Below, piece by piece: positions 8,027-16,609 of a stretch of DNA of 64,000 nt. Source of the stretch: Sphaerisporangium melleum. GTDB lineage: Bacteria; Actinomycetota; Actinomycetes; Streptosporangiales; Streptosporangiaceae. The position numbers and the translations under genes are program-made. The stretch lies in NCBI RefSeq assembly GCF_014646695.1, contig NZ_BMNT01000003.1, forward strand, positions 119,948 to 183,947, read 5' to 3'. Positions within the stretch are counted from its first letter, which is position 1, and each line of letters begins with the position of its first letter. The notes beneath the pieces are model-generated. The model was not told where the DNA came from and did no database searches. It worked only from the letters and a program-made list of their open reading frames with translations.

Positions 8027-8620
8027 ATGACACCACCCGAGCCCGCGCCTCAGCGCGCCGACGCGCGCCGCAACCGGGCGCGCATCCTGGACGCGGCCGC
8101 GGCCGTCTTCGCCGCCCACGGCGCCTCGGCGTCCACCGAGCAGATCGCGGCGCGCGCCGGAGTGGCGATCGGCACGGTCTTCCGGCACTTCCCCACCAAG
8201 AAGGACCTGCTGCGGGCCATCGTCAAGGACCTGATGGAGCGGCTCACCGCCGAGGTGGCCGAACTGGCCGCGGACGGCGACCCCGCGACGGCGCTGTTCG
8301 CGTTCTTCGACCGGATGGTGCGGGAGGCCGGGGAGAAGAAGACCGTCGCCGACCTGCTGGCCGCCGACGCCGGCGTGGAGGTCCCGGTGGCCGGTCCGGT
8401 GCAGGCGCTGCGCGAGGGCATCGGCGTCATGCTCGACCGGGCCCAGCGCGCGGGCGCCGTACGCGAGGATGTGCGCCTGGACGAGGTGCTCGCCCTGCTA
8501 ACCGCCGCCTGCCAGGGCGCCCTCGCCGCGGGCTGGGACGACGACCTGCGGCGGCGCACCCTCGCCATCGTCTACACCGGCCTGCGCCCCGGCGCCGCGA
8601 GCGCACGACCCGCCGGCTGA
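8027..8620 (+). CDS. TetR-family transcriptional regulator
   Basis: 197 residues. N-terminal TetR helix-turn-helix (ILDAAAAVFAAHGASASTEQIAARAGVAIGTVFRHF split over residues about 18-55), then an all-alpha ligand-binding domain. The ATG at 8027 is preferred (GGAG 9 bases upstream) over an in-frame TTG at 8006. Divergently oriented to the SnoaL-like gene with two palindromes between them, so probably an autoregulated local repressor. Ligand unknown. Confidence 0.93.
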   Translation: MTPPEPAPQRADARRNRARILDAAAAVFAAHGASASTEQIAARAGVAIGTVFRHFPTKKDLLRAIVKDLMERLTAEVAELAADGDPATALFAFFDRMVREAGEKKTVADLLAADAGVEVPVAGPVQALREGIGVMLDRAQRAGAVREDVRLDEVLALLTAACQGALAAGWDDDLRRRTLAIVYTGLRPGAASARPAG

Positions 8621-8679
8621 CCGCCCGCTTCTCCAGGCGGCGGGACCGGGGCCGGGACGAGACCTTGCGAGCCGCTCGG

Positions 8680-9318
8680 TCAGGCGGCGGGGAAGGCGGT
8701 GCGGGGCAGGCCGACCTCGCGCGCGGCGGCGATGCGGGCGTGCTCCAGCAGGCGCCCCTGCGAGAGCACCGAGGGATGCAGCGTGTAGCGGATGATCAGG
8801 CCGTCGAGCATGCCGTCGAGGCGTTCCGCCGCGCCGTGCGGGTCGTCGCAGGTGAACTCGCCCGAGTCGACGCCCGCCTGGATGACCTGCTCGACCGCGC
8901 CGATCCAGGCGGTCTCCAGCTCCTGCAGGTTGACCCGCACCACCTCCTCACGCAGCCCGGCGGCGAAGGCGTCGATCCACAGCAGCCAGCTCTGGTCGGT
9001 GCGGGAGCGGGGGATGTAGAACCGGAGCACCTGGTCCAGGCGCTCGACGGCCGCGCCCTCGGACTGCACGAGCTCCTTGAGCTTTTCGACCTCGCCGTCG
9101 ATGGTGGCGCGCAGCATCGCCGTGATCAGGTCGTCCTTGGTGGCGAAGTGATAGTGGATCAGCCCGCCGCTGACGTTGGTGGCCTTGGCGATGTCGGCGA
9201 CGCGGGTGCTGGAGATGCCGCGTTCGAGCACGACCCTGCGCGCGGCCTCCAGCAACTCGGCCCGGCGCTGGTCGGCCTGGTCGGCCCGGCTGCCACGTGT
9301 TCTCTCCGCACCCTGCAC
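8680..9318 (-). CDS. TetR-family transcriptional regulator (BetI-like)
   Basis: 212 residues from a GTG at 9318. HTH region around residues 18-62 (LLEAARRVVLERG, then ATNVSGGLIHYHFATKDDL). The C-terminal part resembles the BetI/TetR_C_6 type, with the SWLLWIDAFAAGLR segment. Convergent with the TetR gene ending at 8620. Five short tandem repeats upstream (9363-9439) are candidate binding sites. No obvious target is adjacent on the same strand except possibly the oxidoreductase ending at 9556, which would read into this gene. Confidence 0.9.
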   Translation of the reverse strand: MQGAERTRGSRADQADQRRAELLEAARRVVLERGISSTRVADIAKATNVSGGLIHYHFATKDDLITAMLRATIDGEVEKLKELVQSEGAAVERLDQVLRFYIPRSRTDQSWLLWIDAFAAGLREEVVRVNLQELETAWIGAVEQVIQAGVDSGEFTCDDPHGAAERLDGMLDGLIIRYTLHPSVLSQGRLLEHARIAAAREVGLPRTAFPAA

Positions 9319-9362
9319 GGCCAGATCCTACCTTCGCGACCTTCTTTCCGGCGCGTAGCCGG

Positions 9363-9439
9363 GAACGGTGTGCGGCCGAACGGCTGCGACCAGGAACGGT
9401 GTGCGGGCGGACCGGTGTGCGAACAAGAACGGTGTACGG
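9363..9439. repeat. five tandem ~16-bp-period repeats of GAACGGTGTGCGG
   Basis: Copies start at 9363, 9378 (partial, GAACGGCTGCG), 9394, 9410 (GACCGGTGTGCGA) and 9427 (GAACGGTGTACGG), spaced 15, 16, 16 and 17 bp. They lie 45-121 bp upstream of the minus-strand TetR gene. Candidate multi-site regulator binding or promoter region; no ORF explains the repetition. Confidence 0.6.
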
Positions 9440-9555
9440 CCCGGTGGCCCACGCGCCCTCCACCGTGCTGCGCACGTCCCGCGGCCCCGGCCCCGCCAGG
9501 CGGGGCTCGTTTCTGGATCGGGGGCCGACGCCGTACATCGGAGCGGGCGGGACGG

Positions 9556-11118
9556 TCAGGGGGTGGTGGCGAGGACCGCCATGGCGGCATTGCGGCCCGG
9601 GATGCCGCTCACGCCGCCGCCGCGGCGGGCGCCCGCGCCGCACAGCAGGACCCGCTCGTCCCGGGTCTCCACTCCCCACCGGCCGAGGTCGGCCGGGTCC
9701 TCGGCGAAGGGCCAGGACAGGTCGTGGTGGAAGATGTGCCCGCCGGGCAGCCCGGCCTCCTCCTCCAGGTCCACCGGGGTCTTCACCTCGACGCACGGCG
9801 AGCCGTCAGGGGCGCGCAGCAGGCAGTCCTCCAGGGGCTCGGCCAGCACCGCGGCGGCGGAGGCGAAGGTCGCGGCCAGCGCCTCCGCCCGCGACCTCGC
9901 CGGGTCCGCCCGGAACAGGCGGGCGGGCATGTGCAGCCCGAACAGCGTCATCGTGTGCGCGCCGGACGCCCGCAGCTCCGGCCCGAGGATCGACGGATCG
10001 GTCAGCGAGTGGCAGTACACCTCGGCCGGCGGCAGTGCGGGGACGCGCCCGGCCGACGCCTGCTCGTACGCCGCGGCCAGCGCCCCGCGGCCCTCGTTGA
10101 TGTGGAAGGTGCCGGCGAACGCCTCCTCGGGGGTGACGCCGGCGTCCTTGAGGCGCGGCAGCCGGGACAGCACCATGTTGACCTTGAGCTGCGCCCCCTC
10201 GGGCAGGTCATGCTGGGCCCGCGGCCGGCCGAGCAGCCGGTCGAGCACGGCGGGCGGGGCGTTGACCAGCACGCGGCCGGCGGTCACCGTGTGCTCGGCT
10301 CCGGCGGCGTCCCGGAAGGCCACCTCGGCCCGCCCCGGTTCGCCGTCCGGGTCGATCGCGAGCACCTCGGCCTCGGCACGGAGTTCCGCGCCCGCCCGGC
10401 GCGCCGCCTCGGCGAGCGCCCCGCTGACCGCCCCCATGCCGCCGACCGGGACGTTCCACTCCCCCGTGCCGTCGCCGATGACGTGGTAGAGGAAACAGCG
10501 GTTGGCGAGCAGGTCCCCTGCGGGGTCGGCGAAGGTGCCGATCAGCGCGTCGGTCAGCACCACGCCGCGTACCACGTCGTCGGCGAAACGCTCGTCGGCC
10601 ACCTCGCCGATCGGCCGTTCGAACAGGTCGCGCCAGGCGTCGTCGTCTCCGACCACCTCGCGCATGCCCGCGCGGTCGCGCAGCGGCTCCAGCAGGGTCG
10701 GGGCGACGCGGCGGGCGACGGCGGCCGTCATGCGGTAAAGGCGGTCCCACTGCTCGTGGTCGCGGTGGCCGCCGGTGACCCGGGCGAACGACGCGGCGGT
10801 GCGCGCGGAGTCGGCGTTGTCCACCAGCAGTCCGGTGTCGCCGACGGGGGTGTAGGAGGCGAAGCGGCGGCGCCGCAGCGTCAGGCGCAGCCCGAGGTCG
10901 GCGACGATGCGGCTCGGCAGCAGGCTGACCAGGTAGGAGTAGCGGGAGAGCCGGGCGTCCACTCCGGGGAACGCCTGGGCGGACACCGCGAGCCCGCCGA
11001 GGTAGGGCAGGCGCTCCAGCACCAGCACCCGCCGGCCGGCGCGCGCGAGGTAGGCGGCGGCGACCAGGCCGTTGTGCCCCCCGCCCACGACCACGGCATC
11101 GTAATGCGACCGGCGCAT
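9556..11118 (-). CDS. FAD-dependent oxidoreductase, phytoene desaturase (CrtI)-like
   Basis: 520 residues from the ATG at 11118, which has AGGAG about 8 bases upstream; a much longer open frame to 11793 is not supported and would run antisense through psuG. The N-terminus has the dinucleotide fold VVVGGGHNGLVAAAYLARAG and ERLPYLGG. The C-terminus has the FAD-binding GAGARRGGGVSGIPGRNAAM, typical of the CrtI/NAD(P)-FAD amine-oxidase-like family. Substrate unknown; no carotenoid synthesis genes adjoin, so a pyridine nucleotide-disulfide-like or retinol-saturase-like role is equally possible. Divergent from psuG. Confidence 0.88.
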   Translation of the reverse strand: MRRSHYDAVVVGGGHNGLVAAAYLARAGRRVLVLERLPYLGGLAVSAQAFPGVDARLSRYSYLVSLLPSRIVADLGLRLTLRRRRFASYTPVGDTGLLVDNADSARTAASFARVTGGHRDHEQWDRLYRMTAAVARRVAPTLLEPLRDRAGMREVVGDDDAWRDLFERPIGEVADERFADDVVRGVVLTDALIGTFADPAGDLLANRCFLYHVIGDGTGEWNVPVGGMGAVSGALAEAARRAGAELRAEAEVLAIDPDGEPGRAEVAFRDAAGAEHTVTAGRVLVNAPPAVLDRLLGRPRAQHDLPEGAQLKVNMVLSRLPRLKDAGVTPEEAFAGTFHINEGRGALAAAYEQASAGRVPALPPAEVYCHSLTDPSILGPELRASGAHTMTLFGLHMPARLFRADPARSRAEALAATFASAAAVLAEPLEDCLLRAPDGSPCVEVKTPVDLEEEAGLPGGHIFHHDLSWPFAEDPADLGRWGVETRDERVLLCGAGARRGGGVSGIPGRNAAMAVLATTP

Positions 11119-11221
11119 GACAAAGGCTCCTAACCAGGACAGTACGGTGTTACAGCACATCAGGGGGATATTTTCCTCTGGGGATACCAGAGCGTACAGA
11201 CGGAGAGGACCGCGAGCCAGC

Positions 11222-12172
11222 ATGCACACGACCGGCCCCGGCGAGGCGATCATCCGGACATCCGAAGAGGTCGCCGCCGCGCTGGCCTCGGGCACCCCCG
11301 TGGTGGCGCTCGAGACGACGATCATCTCGCACGGCCTGCCGCAGCCGCGCAACCTGCGGGTGGCGGTGGAACTGGAGGAGCTGGTCAGGGAGGCCGGGGC
11401 CGTCCCCGCCACCATCGCCGTCCTCGACGGGGTCGCCCGCGTCGGCCTGGACAAGAGCATGCTGGAGCGGGTCGCCACCGAGCCGGGGCTGCGCAAACTC
11501 GGGTTCCGCGACCTGCCGCTCGCCGCCGCGCTCCGCGCCAGCGGCGCCACGACCGTCTCGGCCACGGCCTTCCTCGCCGCGCGGGCCGGCATCCGGGTGT
11601 TCGCGACCGGCGGGCTGGGCGGCGTGCACCGCGGCTGGACCGTCGACCAGGACGAGTCCGCCGACCTGGACGCACTGGCCAGGACCCGGATCACCGTCGT
11701 GTGCGCGGGAGTGAAGTCCATCCTCGACGTGCCCGCCACCCTGCAGCGGCTGGAGACCCGCGGCGTCAGCGTCGCCGGGTACCGCACCGACACCTTCCCC
11801 GGCTTCTACCTGCACACCTCGGGCCTGCCGGTCGACTGGCGGCTCTCGGCCCCCGAGGAGGCGGCGGCCGTCATGCGGGCGCAGGACCGGCTGGGCGGGC
11901 CGGAGACCGCGCTGATCGTGGCCAACCCGGTCCCGGCCGCCGAGCAGCTCGACCCCGAGCTGCACGACCGCGTCCTGGCCGACGCGCTGGCCGCCGCCGA
12001 GCGCGAGGGGGTCACCGGGCAGGCGATCACCCCGTTCCTGCTCGACTTCCTGGTGCGCGGCACCGGCGGCGCGTCCCTGGAGGCGAACCTGGCCGCCGTG
12101 CGCGGCAACACCCGCCTGGCCGCCCGCATCGCCGCCGCCTACTCCGCCGCGTCCGCCACGCCGGAGTCCTGA
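11222..12172 (+). CDS. psuG: pseudouridine-5'-phosphate glycosidase
   Basis: 316 residues from the ATG at 11222 (GAGAGGACC upstream); the frame is open from 11117 but the family begins near here. It cleaves pseudouridine 5'-phosphate reversibly to uracil and ribose 5-phosphate. Strong family motifs: ALETTIISHGLPQPRNL (catalytic Glu), ATGGLGGVHRG, and CAGVKSILD carrying the Schiff-base lysine, followed by TLQRLETRGVSVAGY. Followed by a PfkB kinase gene, the usual partner that phosphorylates pseudouridine first. Confidence 0.95.
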   Translation: MHTTGPGEAIIRTSEEVAAALASGTPVVALETTIISHGLPQPRNLRVAVELEELVREAGAVPATIAVLDGVARVGLDKSMLERVATEPGLRKLGFRDLPLAAALRASGATTVSATAFLAARAGIRVFATGGLGGVHRGWTVDQDESADLDALARTRITVVCAGVKSILDVPATLQRLETRGVSVAGYRTDTFPGFYLHTSGLPVDWRLSAPEEAAAVMRAQDRLGGPETALIVANPVPAAEQLDPELHDRVLADALAAAEREGVTGQAITPFLLDFLVRGTGGASLEANLAAVRGNTRLAARIAAAYSAASATPES

Positions 12173-12278
12173 GTGCGCGGCGCGCTCGCCCGCGGCCCGC
12201 TACCGTCCACCACGGAGGACGTCCGGGCCGCGAAGGACGTCCCGGCCAAGGAGGGCGTCCCCACCGGGGAGGGCTGAG

Positions 12279-13430
12279 GTGGACACCGACCCGACCGGCG
12301 CCGGATCCGGTCATCTCTGCGCCAGGACCGTTGCCCGCGCCGGAATAAGCGACAGCCCGGGAGCCAACGCTTCCGGGGACCACGGCAGTAGCCCCGGCGC
12401 CAGGCACAGTCCGGGCAGCGGAGGCGGCCCGGACGGCGGAAGCGGCTTGGACGGCGGGGGCGGGCCGGGAGCCAACGCTTCCGGGGACCGCGGTGGTGAC
12501 CCCGGCGGCAGGGGCGGCGAGGTCGCCGGAAGGGCCGGCGTTACCGGCGGCCGGGGGCTGCTCGTGGTGGGGGACGTGGTCACCGATGTGGTCGCCGTGC
12601 ATCGCGCGCCCGTCGCGACCGGCACCGACACCCCCGCCGACATCGTCGTGCGTCCCGGCGGCTCAGGAGCGAACACGGCCGCCTGGGCCGCCCACCTCGG
12701 CACCGACACGCGCCTGCTGGCCCGGGCCGGCTACGACACCGGCCACTGGCACGTCGAGGCGTTGCGCGGCTCGGGGGTACGCCCGCACGTGCGCGTCGAC
12801 CCCGACCACCCGACCGCCGTGGTGATCGCCATGGTGGACGGCACCGGCGAGCGCTCGATGCTCACCAACCGCGGCGCGGGCGGGCGCATCGGACCGGCCG
12901 ACTGGGACGACACGCTGCTCGACGGAGTCGGCCACCTGCACCTCTCGGGCTACACGCTGTTCGCCGAGCCGGGCCTCACCCTGGCCCGGCTCGCCGTCCG
13001 CTCGGCGCTCGCGCGCGGCGTCCGGATCAGTGTGGACCCGGCGTCCACCGGGCCGCTGCGCGCGTTCGGCCCTGAGCGGTTCCTGGAGGAGACCGCGGCG
13101 GCGGCCATCGTGATCCCCAACCGGGACGAGGCGCTGCTGCTGACCGGGGAACCGGACCCCGGCGCCGCCGCCACGGCGCTCGCCGAGCGGTACGGGATGG
13201 CCGCGGTCAAGCTCGGCGCCTCGGGCGCCCTGCTGGCCCGGGCGGGGCAGGCGCCGGTGCGGGCGCCGGGCATCGCCGTGCACGCGCTCGACTCCACCGG
13301 AGCGGGGGACGCGTTCGCCGCCGGATTCCTCTCGGCGCTGCTGCGCGGCGAGCCGGCGGAGTCCGCGCTGGAGGCCGGCTGCCGGGCCGGCGCCGTCGCC
13401 GTCACCCGCCTCGGCGGCCGTCCCGGCTGA
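12279..13430 (+). CDS. PfkB-family carbohydrate/nucleoside kinase, probable pseudouridine kinase
   Basis: 383 residues from a GTG at 12279 preceded by GGGGAGGG. The kinase proper starts about residue 92 (GLLVVGDVVTDVVAV), with PfkB signature 1 near GGSGANTAAWAAHLG and signature 2 DSTGAGDAFAAGF holding the catalytic Asp. Pairing with psuG implies pseudouridine as the substrate, as in E. coli psuK-psuG. The first about 90 residues are a Gly/Ser/Ala/Pro-rich extension with a repeated PGANASGD phrase, not part of the normal family length (about 300). I see no good internal start to avoid it. Confidence 0.85.
   Translation: MDTDPTGAGSGHLCARTVARAGISDSPGANASGDHGSSPGARHSPGSGGGPDGGSGLDGGGGPGANASGDRGGDPGGRGGEVAGRAGVTGGRGLLVVGDVVTDVVAVHRAPVATGTDTPADIVVRPGGSGANTAAWAAHLGTDTRLLARAGYDTGHWHVEALRGSGVRPHVRVDPDHPTAVVIAMVDGTGERSMLTNRGAGGRIGPADWDDTLLDGVGHLHLSGYTLFAEPGLTLARLAVRSALARGVRISVDPASTGPLRAFGPERFLEETAAAAIVIPNRDEALLLTGEPDPGAAATALAERYGMAAVKLGASGALLARAGQAPVRAPGIAVHALDSTGAGDAFAAGFLSALLRGEPAESALEAGCRAGAVAVTRLGGRPG
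12357..12493 (+). repeat. 29-bp direct repeat encoding the duplicated PGANASGD segment
   Basis: Copies at 12357-12385 and 12465-12493 differ at one base and lie exactly 108 bp (36 codons) apart, inside the low-complexity N-terminal extension of the kinase gene. It looks like an in-frame duplication. Confidence 0.8.
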
Positions 13431-13850
13431 TGTTCCCGGCCCTCGGGCCGGCGCACCGGGCACCCTCCTCCCGATCTGCCCGCGCGGCCTGCGCACCCGG
13501 CGACATGCCCTCTTCGTCCGGACACCTCCCACCAGGCGAGCCCCTCTGGCCCGTGGCCCACCGCGCCCCTGCCCCCAGGGCGAGGGCCGCCCACGCTCCG
13601 GCGTTCCTGATGGGGCGTGACCGCCCCTCGGCATCTCGGCTCGCCGGCATGGCGATCACGCGCGGAGACCGGCTCTCCGCGGTCCGGCCGAGGCCTGCCG
13701 CCCTCGCGGAAAGCCCGGCGGGGAGGGCGATCCGGCCGTGCAGAGGGGCGTTAGCCGCTATGTTCTCCCTTGATGCCGCTAATTGGTAGCCTCCGGCGTA
13801 AGCTGCACCATTAGCAACATGCGTCACACTCGGGAGGATGCGGTCAGCCG
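13431..13850 (+). promoter_or_regulatory. 420-bp intergenic region upstream of the 608-aa gene
   Basis: No supported gene in the GC-rich left part. The right 100 bp is relatively AT-rich and holds a loose inverted repeat, gctaattgg (13778-13786) with ccattagc (13808-13815), 35-73 bp before the next start. Probably the promoter region of the downstream gene. Confidence 0.35.
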
Positions 13851-15677
13851 ATGGACGCCGATTCAATGATCTGCCTGAGTGATCTCGTCCCGGCTCTGCG
13901 CTGGAGCCGGCCTCAGCAGATCGCCGAAGTGCTCGCCGATCCCCGGCTGCCTGGGGGCTGGTGGGCCTCGGTGGCCCTGAGCCGCGCCCTCGGCACGACC
14001 GGTGTGGAGTGGCTCTGCGACCGCCTCTCGCGGCTGACGGTCAGCCGCTGGGATCATCTCGCGCTGACGGACGTGCTGCCCGCGCTCCAGGTCCACGTGG
14101 TGGACCCGGCGCTGCCCGGCTGGCCGGAGCCCGCGCGGTCGGCGATCACCGGCATGGGAGGCATCCAGCGCCTGCGCCGGCTCAGCCCCTCCGACCTGCG
14201 GCTTCCCGCGGCACCCGCCCCCGAAGTGATCATCACGGCGCTGTTCCGCGAGGTCCTCGGCCGGCTGCCCGCCGTCTCCACCCCGATGCCGCAGAACGGC
14301 GCGGCCGCGCCCGCCGTGCCCCACACCACCCAGCACACCGGGCCGCACCCCGCGCAGCCAGGCGTCCCGGCACAGGGACAGCCGGCCGGTCCGGCGCAGG
14401 GCAGGCCCGCCGTCCCGTACCCCGGCCCGCCCACCGGGCCGCAGCCGGGCCGGCCGACCGGCGCCTACCCCGCGCAGCCGACCGGTCCCTACCCGGCGCA
14501 GCCGACCGGTCCGCAGCCCGCGGTGAACGGCGCCGCCCCGCCGTACGCCGAGGCGCCGGCGGCCCCCGCGCCCGGCACGCCGCCACCGCCCCCGCAGGCT
14601 CCGGTCTCGGACAACCCGCTGGTGCGGCTGGTCGACGCCGTCTTCCGGGAGTGGACGCCGCTGGAGCGCGCCGTCGCCATCGAGCGGCTGTTCGCCGAGC
14701 AGCCGGTCAGCCTGCGCACCCTCGCCCACGAGCTGCACGTCGACCGGGACGTGCTGTCGCAGGCGCAGCGGGCGGCCGAGGAGCGAGTGCTGCAGTGGCT
14801 GCGCTCGCCGGAGTCCACCGCCGTCACCGGGCACCTGTTCCGGCTGACCGAGTGGCTCGGCGTCGCCGCCACCGAGGACCAGCTCATCGGCGCCGACCCG
14901 GCGCACCCGATCGAAGTGCCCTCGCTCGGCACCCCGCTGTGGCGGGTGCTGGTGGCGCTGATGCGCGACCGCCGCCTGCAGGACGGCTGGCTGGTCGTCG
15001 GCGACCTGAGCAGGCTGCGTGAGCGGACGGCGCAGATGCTCGGTGATCGGACCTCGGGCGAGGACGCCGCCGAACTGCTGGCGCAGGTGGGCATCCGCGC
15101 GCACTCGGCCCAGGCGTGGATCGACGCGCTCCCCAAGGCCATGACCCGGGCGCCGCAGCCGTCCGCGGCCACGACGACCAACGGGTTCGCCCCGCTCCCC
15201 CGCCGCACCCCGGGGGCCAACGGCCACCAGATGCGCGGCGGCGCGCCGGTGCCCTCGGTGGCCGACAACCTGCCGGACGCCCAGACGGCGCAGTCGGCCC
15301 TGGCGGCGCTGACCGCGCTGTCGGCCGGCCCGCCCCGGCCGCACCTGGTGCCCGAGCCGCGCCCGGCGTCGCAGGCGCACCGGCAGAGCCCCGCCTCCGA
15401 CCCGCGGCGCTGGCAGCGCATCGACGTGACCCCCGAGCACCTGCGCGGCGAGCCGGTGCCGGTGCCGGAGGGGTACGCGACGCAGCTCGGCATGCGTCCC
15501 GGCACACTGCTGTCGGTGACCGGGCCCGGGGACAACGCGGTGGTGCTGGTGTGGCGCGACCGGCAGCCGGTGTTCGACTCGCTGCAGCCGGTGCTGATGC
15601 GGCTGAACGCCCGCCCGGGCGACTCGGTGTACGTGACGGTGGACGGCTACCGCCTGGACGCGCAGCTCACCTCCTGA
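13851..15677 (+). CDS. hypothetical protein with sigma-region-4-like HTH and Pro-rich linkers
   Basis: 608 residues. The start is uncertain: the ATG at 13851 has GGGAGG 13 bases upstream, and an ATG at 13866 is also in frame. Visible parts: an N-terminal globular segment (residues about 5-130), a Pro/Gln/Gly-rich stretch with repeated PTGPYPAQ phrases (about 140-255), a helical domain (about 258-430), another disordered stretch, and a C-terminal segment (about 520-608) with GYATQLGMRPGTLLSV. In the middle domain, WTPLERAVAIERLFAEQ and SLRTLAHELHVDRDVLSQA look like the promoter-recognition helix pair of sigma factor region 4, but no region 2 is present. Not recognised as a named family; followed by a perfect terminator hairpin. 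Confidence 0.8.
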   Translation: MDADSMICLSDLVPALRWSRPQQIAEVLADPRLPGGWWASVALSRALGTTGVEWLCDRLSRLTVSRWDHLALTDVLPALQVHVVDPALPGWPEPARSAITGMGGIQRLRRLSPSDLRLPAAPAPEVIITALFREVLGRLPAVSTPMPQNGAAAPAVPHTTQHTGPHPAQPGVPAQGQPAGPAQGRPAVPYPGPPTGPQPGRPTGAYPAQPTGPYPAQPTGPQPAVNGAAPPYAEAPAAPAPGTPPPPPQAPVSDNPLVRLVDAVFREWTPLERAVAIERLFAEQPVSLRTLAHELHVDRDVLSQAQRAAEERVLQWLRSPESTAVTGHLFRLTEWLGVAATEDQLIGADPAHPIEVPSLGTPLWRVLVALMRDRRLQDGWLVVGDLSRLRERTAQMLGDRTSGEDAAELLAQVGIRAHSAQAWIDALPKAMTRAPQPSAATTTNGFAPLPRRTPGANGHQMRGGAPVPSVADNLPDAQTAQSALAALTALSAGPPRPHLVPEPRPASQAHRQSPASDPRRWQRIDVTPEHLRGEPVPVPEGYATQLGMRPGTLLSVTGPGDNAVVLVWRDRQPVFDSLQPVLMRLNARPGDSVYVTVDGYRLDAQLTS

Positions 15678-15684
15678 GCCGTCG

Positions 15685-15714
15685 CCTCCCGGCACGGACG
15701 TCCGTGCCGGGAGG
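15685..15714 (+). terminator. perfect 30-bp palindrome, transcription terminator
   Basis: CCTCCCGGCACGGAC followed directly by its exact complement, 8 bp after the stop at 15677. A 13-15 bp stem with no T-tract, typical of actinomycete terminators. Confidence 0.8.
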
Positions 15715-15882
15715 CCGCCCGCTCCAGTGGCCCGCCACCGCGGAGCCGGACTCGACTCCCGCGCGTGGTGATCCGGCGGCGGCCGGCTCGTCGAAGTACG
15801 GGGCGACGGGTACGCCGCCGGGCAACGCCGGCCGGTCCGGAGAATATGCGCCGATCGGTGCCGGGAACGGGCCGGCGGGCGG

Positions 15883-16332
15883 TCAGGCCTGGCGGTCGGT
15901 CTTCAGGACCTTGCGGTAGTAAGTGCCCGCGGACTCGTACTCCAGCGCCTGGTAGAACTCGGGGGCCCGCCGCGTGGCGAGCGCGATGTACCCGGCGTCG
16001 CGCGAACGCGCCCAGCGCTCGAACTCCTCAAGGAGGGCCCGGCCGAGGCCGCGCCGCCGGAAGCCATGCTGGGTCATCGCCTCCTCGACCCAGGCGACGT
16101 GCCCGTTGGCGAACAGGGTGAGGTGCACGTAGCCGAGGAGGTACCCGCGAACCGCGCCGCCCACGGTGGCGACCAGCAGCGCCGCGTCGGGGTTCTCCAG
16201 CAGGCTGGGGAAGGCCGCGTCGAACGCCGTGCGCTGCGGGCGGAAGGAGAGAGCGAACTCGCGGGTGAGCCCGAAGATCTCCTCGATGTCCCTCTTCTCA
16301 GCCCTTCGCACCAGGAGATCATCAGAAGTCAT
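15883..16332 (-). CDS. GNAT-family N-acetyltransferase
   Basis: 149 residues from the ATG at 16332; the frame is open upstream to 16437 but the family's first strand (LLVRRAEKRDIEEIFGL) begins here. Acetyl-CoA-binding motif A appears as VEEAMTQHGFRRRGLGRALL, and a C-terminal YQALEYESAGTYYRKVL strand completes the fold. Acceptor substrate unknown. The preceding ribosome site is weak. Confidence 0.88.
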   Translation of the reverse strand: MTSDDLLVRRAEKRDIEEIFGLTREFALSFRPQRTAFDAAFPSLLENPDAALLVATVGGAVRGYLLGYVHLTLFANGHVAWVEEAMTQHGFRRRGLGRALLEEFERWARSRDAGYIALATRRAPEFYQALEYESAGTYYRKVLKTDRQA

Positions 16333-16609
16333 GAAATGGACTTTAGGGAGTCCATGGCCGGTTCGTCCATTCGGGGAGCGCCTGGTACGACCGTAAAGCC
16401 GGTGACAGGCGGGCCGGATGTGGCCGGAGAGACACACCTGCTCCGATCCGGAACCCGGCGCCGGACCAGGCGTGCCGCGCGCGAGGCCTGTGCGTGGCCG
16501 TCTCCGGCTTCCTCGGCCCCGAGCAGAGGCCCGCGCCTCGATCCGGGGATCCCGTCGTCCGGCCTCTCCCGTCGCCGGTCACGGCGCATTCCGGCCGGGT
16601 GCGGGCTCG

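Noticed and set aside
8665-11133. An 822-codon plus-strand open frame
   Set aside because: It lies antisense to the BetI-like TetR and the CrtI-like oxidoreductase, both with clear motifs; the frame itself shows only low-complexity sequence.
9556-13430. A pigment/carotenoid or secondary-metabolite gene cluster around the CrtI-like gene
   Set aside because: No phytoene synthase, cyclase or other pathway genes are nearby; the neighbours are pseudouridine metabolism.
13863-15695. A 610-codon minus-strand frame opposite the 608-aa gene
   Set aside because: It has no start with a ribosome site and reads Arg/Gly/His-rich. The plus-strand frame has a sensible domain structure and a terminator after it.
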